Shown: one piece after another, positions 59,776-64,000 of the stretch
Layout: each line of letters begins with the position of its first letter
Numbering within the stretch: the first letter of the stretch is position 1
Assembly (NCBI GenBank): GCA_028583415.1
Contig: CM053272.1
Location: 68,493,439-68,557,438 of the forward strand
Source: Protea cynaroides
Lineage: Eukaryota; Streptophyta; Magnoliopsida; Proteales; Proteaceae
DNA: 64,000 nt
Reading direction: 5' to 3'
Translations under genes and position numbers: made by a program
The notes under the pieces: model-generated
What the model was told of the DNA's origin: nothing
Databases searched by the model: none
Seen by the model: only the letters and a program-made list of their open reading frames with translations

Positions 59776-60865
59776 TGTAAGCACCCCATTTTTGCCATTT
59801 CTAACTGAACAATGCCCTATTAGTGCGTGGACAGCAAAGGAAGAAAGATAAGTGAAAATTTAGGTTTTGGGCAACGACCTCGAGGTAGTTTTCGATGGGC
59901 CCCACAATAAGGTCACAGGCTGTAATCTGCATGGTTGCATATGCCATGGAATTATCTTCGAAATGATACCAGAATTGCCCAATTCTGATATCAAATGAAG
60001 AAGATATGGTCATTTTAGTCAGATGATACGTACAAGGGATGTTTCTGAAATTATCATAAATAATCCCAGGGGCTTTCATGTAAATTATCGTAAGTTGGAT
60101 TGTTTGAATTTCAAATCATCATATCTTGATCATCCGACACCTGAATCATATGGTTTATGTACCATTATTCCTAATTTTTTGTCCTCTTCAAAGTGGACGT
60201 AAAGGATTTCCGATAGAAGTCACCAGTGGGCCCCATGCAAGCTTGCATGCAAAATTATCGTTAGAACTTCAAAGCTTCATATCATTTTCGTTCTACGTCG
60301 GATTCAGATGATTCCAAAGCCGTTATTCTTTATGTGTGATACCCTACAAAGTGGACGTAAAATATTTTCGGTAGAAGCCTCCGAAGGATCTCATGCAGAA
60401 TGGTCAGCCAAATTATCGATAATTGGCTTGCTTAAACTTCAGAAAGTCATAAGTTGGGCATTTTATTTCTAAATGAGGTGATTCAAGTTCCAATATTCCT
60501 CATTTTTAATGTTCTACAAAGTGAACATAGAAAATTTAGAATAAAGGTTATCAGAAAATTCCGTGCGGGATGACAGCAGAAATGGCCCATGAAGTAATAG
60601 AGAGAGAAAATCCAATTAATTTTAATCAATCCAGTCAACTCAGTTCAAGCTAGTTCTGGTCCAACCTAGCTCAACCCATATCAGTTTAACTCAGTCAACC
60701 CAAGCCAGTCTCAACCCATTTTTGAATCAGTTCATCCAGCTGCATAATATTTATATATATTATATATATTGTATACTATATATATATATATATATATATG
60801 TATGTTATTAAATATATGTGTATATATGTATATAATATATATTATTATATATAAATGATAAAATC

Positions 60866-61670
60866 CAAAAAAAAGAAAAGAAAAAGGAAAGAAAAGGGAG
60901 AGAGGACGTGAAAAGGAGAGGGATTTAGGTTTTTGGATAGAATGCAATAAAAAGAAAAAGAAAAAAGGAAAGGAGAAGAAGATAAGACGTGATTTAAAGA
61001 GAAAAGAGAAGAATCCAAAAGATTTTTTTGAAAAAAGGAAAGAAAAGGGAGAGGAGACGTGAAAAGGAGGATGATTTAGGGTTTCTAGATGATTTCCAAA
61101 AGAAAAGGGAAAGAGAAGGAAGGAGAGAAAGGAAAGAGAGAAGGGGTTTTCTAGAAGAAGGAGAAAAAGGAAAGAAAGGAAGAAGAAAAAACGTGGGAAG
61201 GAAGAAAAGAAAGGAAAGAAAAAAAAATGGAAAAACAATTTCTAGAAAAAAGAAGAAAAGGAAGGAAGAGAGAAGAAGGAAAGAGGAGGAGAGGATTTTC
61301 TAGAAGAGGGAGAGATAGAGAACGTGTGGAATGGAGAAGGAGAAGAGAAAAAGGAAGGAAAAGAAGAAAGGAGAGAAGAAAAAGAAAGAAAAAAAAAGAT
61401 TTTCTAGAAAAAAGAAGAAAGGAAAGAAGGATCTTCTAGAAAAGGAGAGAAAAATTATAAACAGGTAAGAGAAGAGAGAGGAGGGTCTCTTTTTGGAGAC
61501 CATAGAGAGAGGAGAACGTGGGTGAGGGAGAGAAAAATGTGAGTGAGAGAGAGAAAACGTGAGAGAGGGAGAAAGAAAGAGAGAGAAAAGAGAAAAGAAA
61601 GAAAAGAGAAGAAGAAAAGAGAGAAATAGAAGAGAGAAAGAAGCAGAAGAGAGGAGAAGGAGGATTCACA
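60866..61670 (+). repeat. GA-rich purine tract in LTR I
   Basis: About 800 bases are mostly A and G, the longest of the tracts seen in D-family LTRs here. Plus frames rich in Lys/Glu/Arg and minus frames rich in Phe/Ser/Leu (up to 168 codons) are compositional. Confidence 0.85.
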
Positions 61671-63742
61671 TTCAAAGAGGGTTGATACAACCTCTAATCA
61701 CCCTTCATCAACGGTTTCGCTCGATTTGAGCCCAAGGTTAGTACTCTAAACAAATTTAGAGGTCGTTAGAATGCTCGAATGCCAATTTTGCTTGAAAAAG
61801 GCTAATTTCCATGAAATCTCAATCATGACTACTCTATTACATGCTTGTTAATGTTAGGATGCCTATGTCTAACATTTTTCATGAATTATAATTTATCTAA
61901 GATATTCAATGATGAATTTTTGAATGATATACAATGATGTTTGATGTTTTTTTGCAAATTTCATAAAGTGGTTTTCTAATCTGAAAAATCCAGATTTAGG
62001 GTTCAAATTTAGGACGTACATCATATGTATTTTTTCTAAGCTTTTGAAACCCAAAATTTTATGGGAGTCTCTCTGATATGTTAGAAGACGACCCTAAAAA
62101 TTTCGTTCCATTTGAAATTAAAAAAATATATCAAACAAATTTTCTTTGACATTGCTATTTTTCTGGGATGTAATGCAATCCTCCGTCAGAAAGTCTCTAG
62201 ACAAAGGCCTTATGGCCATAATCAGAAAATCCACTTAACATGAAATTTTTATACATGAAAGTCTTCTAAACAATGGCACTAGTTTCATATTTTTTCCATT
62301 TTTTTTTTAATTGATATCAATTTTTAAGTGCATAGTGCTCTGATTTTAAATCTGTCATGATGTACTGATTTGCATGATTGAAAAGAGTCATTTTTTACAA
62401 AGAAAATATACTGTTTTAACTTGTTTTTCTTAATAAAATTTTAGATCAGACAGTTATCTACATAGAAATATATCTGTATTTAATTTTCATCAAGAATAGA
62501 ATTTTATTTGGAATTTATGGTGCGACTGGTCAAAAATCTGGAACAGATTTGACCAGTGCACATGTTCGGTCTTAGGGCATATCTTTGACCTATTTTTGCT
62601 TTCTGTTGGGATTCAAATCCTTCATATGAAATATAATATATTAAGTCATCTTTCTATGAAAAAAAGTTGAGCTTGATTTGAGTTTTGAAAGACCTACGTA
62701 TGGTCATTCTTGTATAATGTGACAAATCTGAATACAGTTCATAGTTTTGTCCATTATCTGGAACCTTGTGTCACAATTTCCACAGTTTTGAGTCATTAAT
62801 CTTCCCAAATTTCTTCATAAGAATTAAAAAATTTTCAAAGAACATTGAACATATGTTTGTTTTGATAATTTTACACATTTCAAAAAAAAGTTTCATTGAT
62901 GTCTCATTCATTATAACATCAATGATTATTTAAATGAATTCTGCCATATTTGGATAAATGGCTATATTTGGAGCATTCATATGTTTTGTTTGGATTGTGC
63001 ATACCATGTTTGCCACATTTCATGTATTGCTATTTTTGGTAGAATAGATAAATTTTTACCATATTTTAGTAAAATCTTAATTTTTTTTAAGTCTTACTAT
63101 GCTTAGATAATAGCATATAAGATCTTTCCTTTTTTTTTGAAAAATTCATGTCATATATGCATTTTATGATTGGTACTTACCATATTGATATATAGATGCA
63201 TATTAGATCTTGCATATTAGATCTTGCCATATTAGATCTTGCAATGCTTAGATCTTGCCATATTAGATCTTGTCATATTAGATCTTACCATATTAGGCTC
63301 TTGCCTTATTTGCAATACATGCCATATTTGAGAGATTTTAAACAATCTTACTACATGTAAATTTCTTGCCATAAATATTTTATATGCCATATTCAGATAG
63401 AATATTCTATTTTGGGTAATAATTTAATTTATGCAACACCCTAGTCGAACTGCCATATCTGAACACTTCTAGAAGACAATCTAGGTGTGGGGACGTGCAT
63501 TTAGGCACCCACATTCTTGGGAAGGGCATAATGGAAATAATAAAAAAACCTTAATAAAGAAAGAAAAAATGCTTTGCCAAACCTTTCAAAATTAGAATTC
63601 AGGATGAAAAGGGTAATTTAAGACGATTTTGCCCCTCGGTAAACCCTAAACCTAGAATAGGTTCTAAAACCTAACCTAGAATAGGTTCTCAATCCCTAAC
63701 CTAGAACAAGTTCTCACTTTCTAACCTAAAACAGGTTATATT

Positions 63743-63793
63743 TCGAACTACGCAGATTCTGATTCCTAGGGCAAACCCTAGGATACGTAGGCC
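63743..63793 (+). other. Stem-loop copy in LTR I
   Basis: The sense strand reads GAACTACGCAGATTCTGATT, then CCTAGGGCAAACCCTAGG and ATACGTAGGCC, the consensus form of the motif. Confidence 0.75.
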
Positions 63794-64000
63794 ATTTGGG
63801 AGAATCCCAAATTCGGATCCACACCTTAGTCCACTCGGACTATCCATAGATCTACTAGGATATTTATCCACACCTTAGTCCACTCAGACTATCCATAGAT
63901 CCACTAGGATATCTATCCATATTCCAACCCAAAAAGGGTTATCCAAATCTTAGTCCACTTGGACTATCCATAGATCCACTAGGATATTTATTCACATTTT

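Larger units (their letters stand above)
59776..64000 (+). mobile_element. LTR I (D family), running off the right edge
   Basis: It starts TGTAAGCACCCCATTTTTGCC. In order it holds 157-bp repeats (59880-60560), a TA-rich stretch (60746-60860), a GA-rich tract (60866-61670), an AT-rich zone that is the inverse of D's 16140-17760 (61700-63420), the TAGGTGTGGGGACGTGCAT segment (63482), a stem-loop (63743-63793) and TCCACTAGGATAT repeats. About 0.5-1 kb of LTR is expected beyond 64000. Whether a full element follows cannot be told. Confidence 0.87.

Noticed and set aside
60732..61238. 168-codon minus frame and Lys/Glu-rich plus frames
   Set aside because: Purine tract of LTR I. No homology-like motif.
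1..64000. Host protein-coding genes, tRNA or rRNA genes
   Set aside because: Every longer frame is accounted for by retrotransposon proteins, tandem repeats or low-complexity tracts. I saw no tRNA cloverleaf or rRNA sequence by eye.

Overview
This window looks like intergenic heterochromatin from a large-genome flowering plant. I see no host protein gene, rRNA or tRNA. Almost every base can be assigned to LTR retrotransposons of two kinds, nested inside each other up to three deep. All coding sequence is broken retrotransposon gag/pol or an associated antisense ORF, with stops and frameshifts that look largely like C-to-T/G-to-A decay. The species cannot be told from the sequence.

Kind 1 is Ty3/gypsy chromoviruses of the Tekay/Del type (LTRs of about 2.1-2.6 kb, tRNA-Met-type primer site, chromodomain after integrase). 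Element C (plus strand, 1-3724) enters from the left edge with integrase, chromodomain and a 3' LTR. It sits inside the pol of element A (minus strand, 3725-11786), which keeps RNase H, RT, protease, gag, a long leader, the primer site and the 5' LTR. A sits inside an antisense ORF typical of its own family (11787-12063). A further minus-strand LTR, H (12064-about 14636), follows. Element B supplies 32350-34105 (leader, degenerate primer site, start of its 5' LTR) and 57326-57634. LTR pieces J (57635-about 59165, minus) and K (about 59170-59775, plus) are more of the same.

Kind 2 is very large non-coding elements (LARD-like) with 4.0-4.5 kb LTRs and an Ogre/Tat-like tRNA-Arg primer site. Element D (14642-32344, minus, TSD CTAGG) and element E (38353-56054, minus, TSD GTACT) are complete, each about 17.7 kb. 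F is a plus-strand solo LTR of the D family (34106-38352 plus 56060-57320, TSD GCATG) that lies in B's LTR and is split by E. I (59776 to beyond 64000) is another plus-strand D-family LTR. The D and E interiors hold no gag or pol. They consist of many tandem arrays plus long colinear non-coding blocks that the two elements share.

The main points of interest are the D/E pair with its conserved non-coding interior, a repeated stem-loop in the LTRs of both families whose inner stem changes sequence but keeps pairing, an antisense ORF lodged between primer site and gag in the chromoviruses, and a 262-bp open-frame insert present in only one of E's two LTRs. Order of insertion from nesting: B first; then A, H and F; then C in A, D at the edge of H, and E in F.
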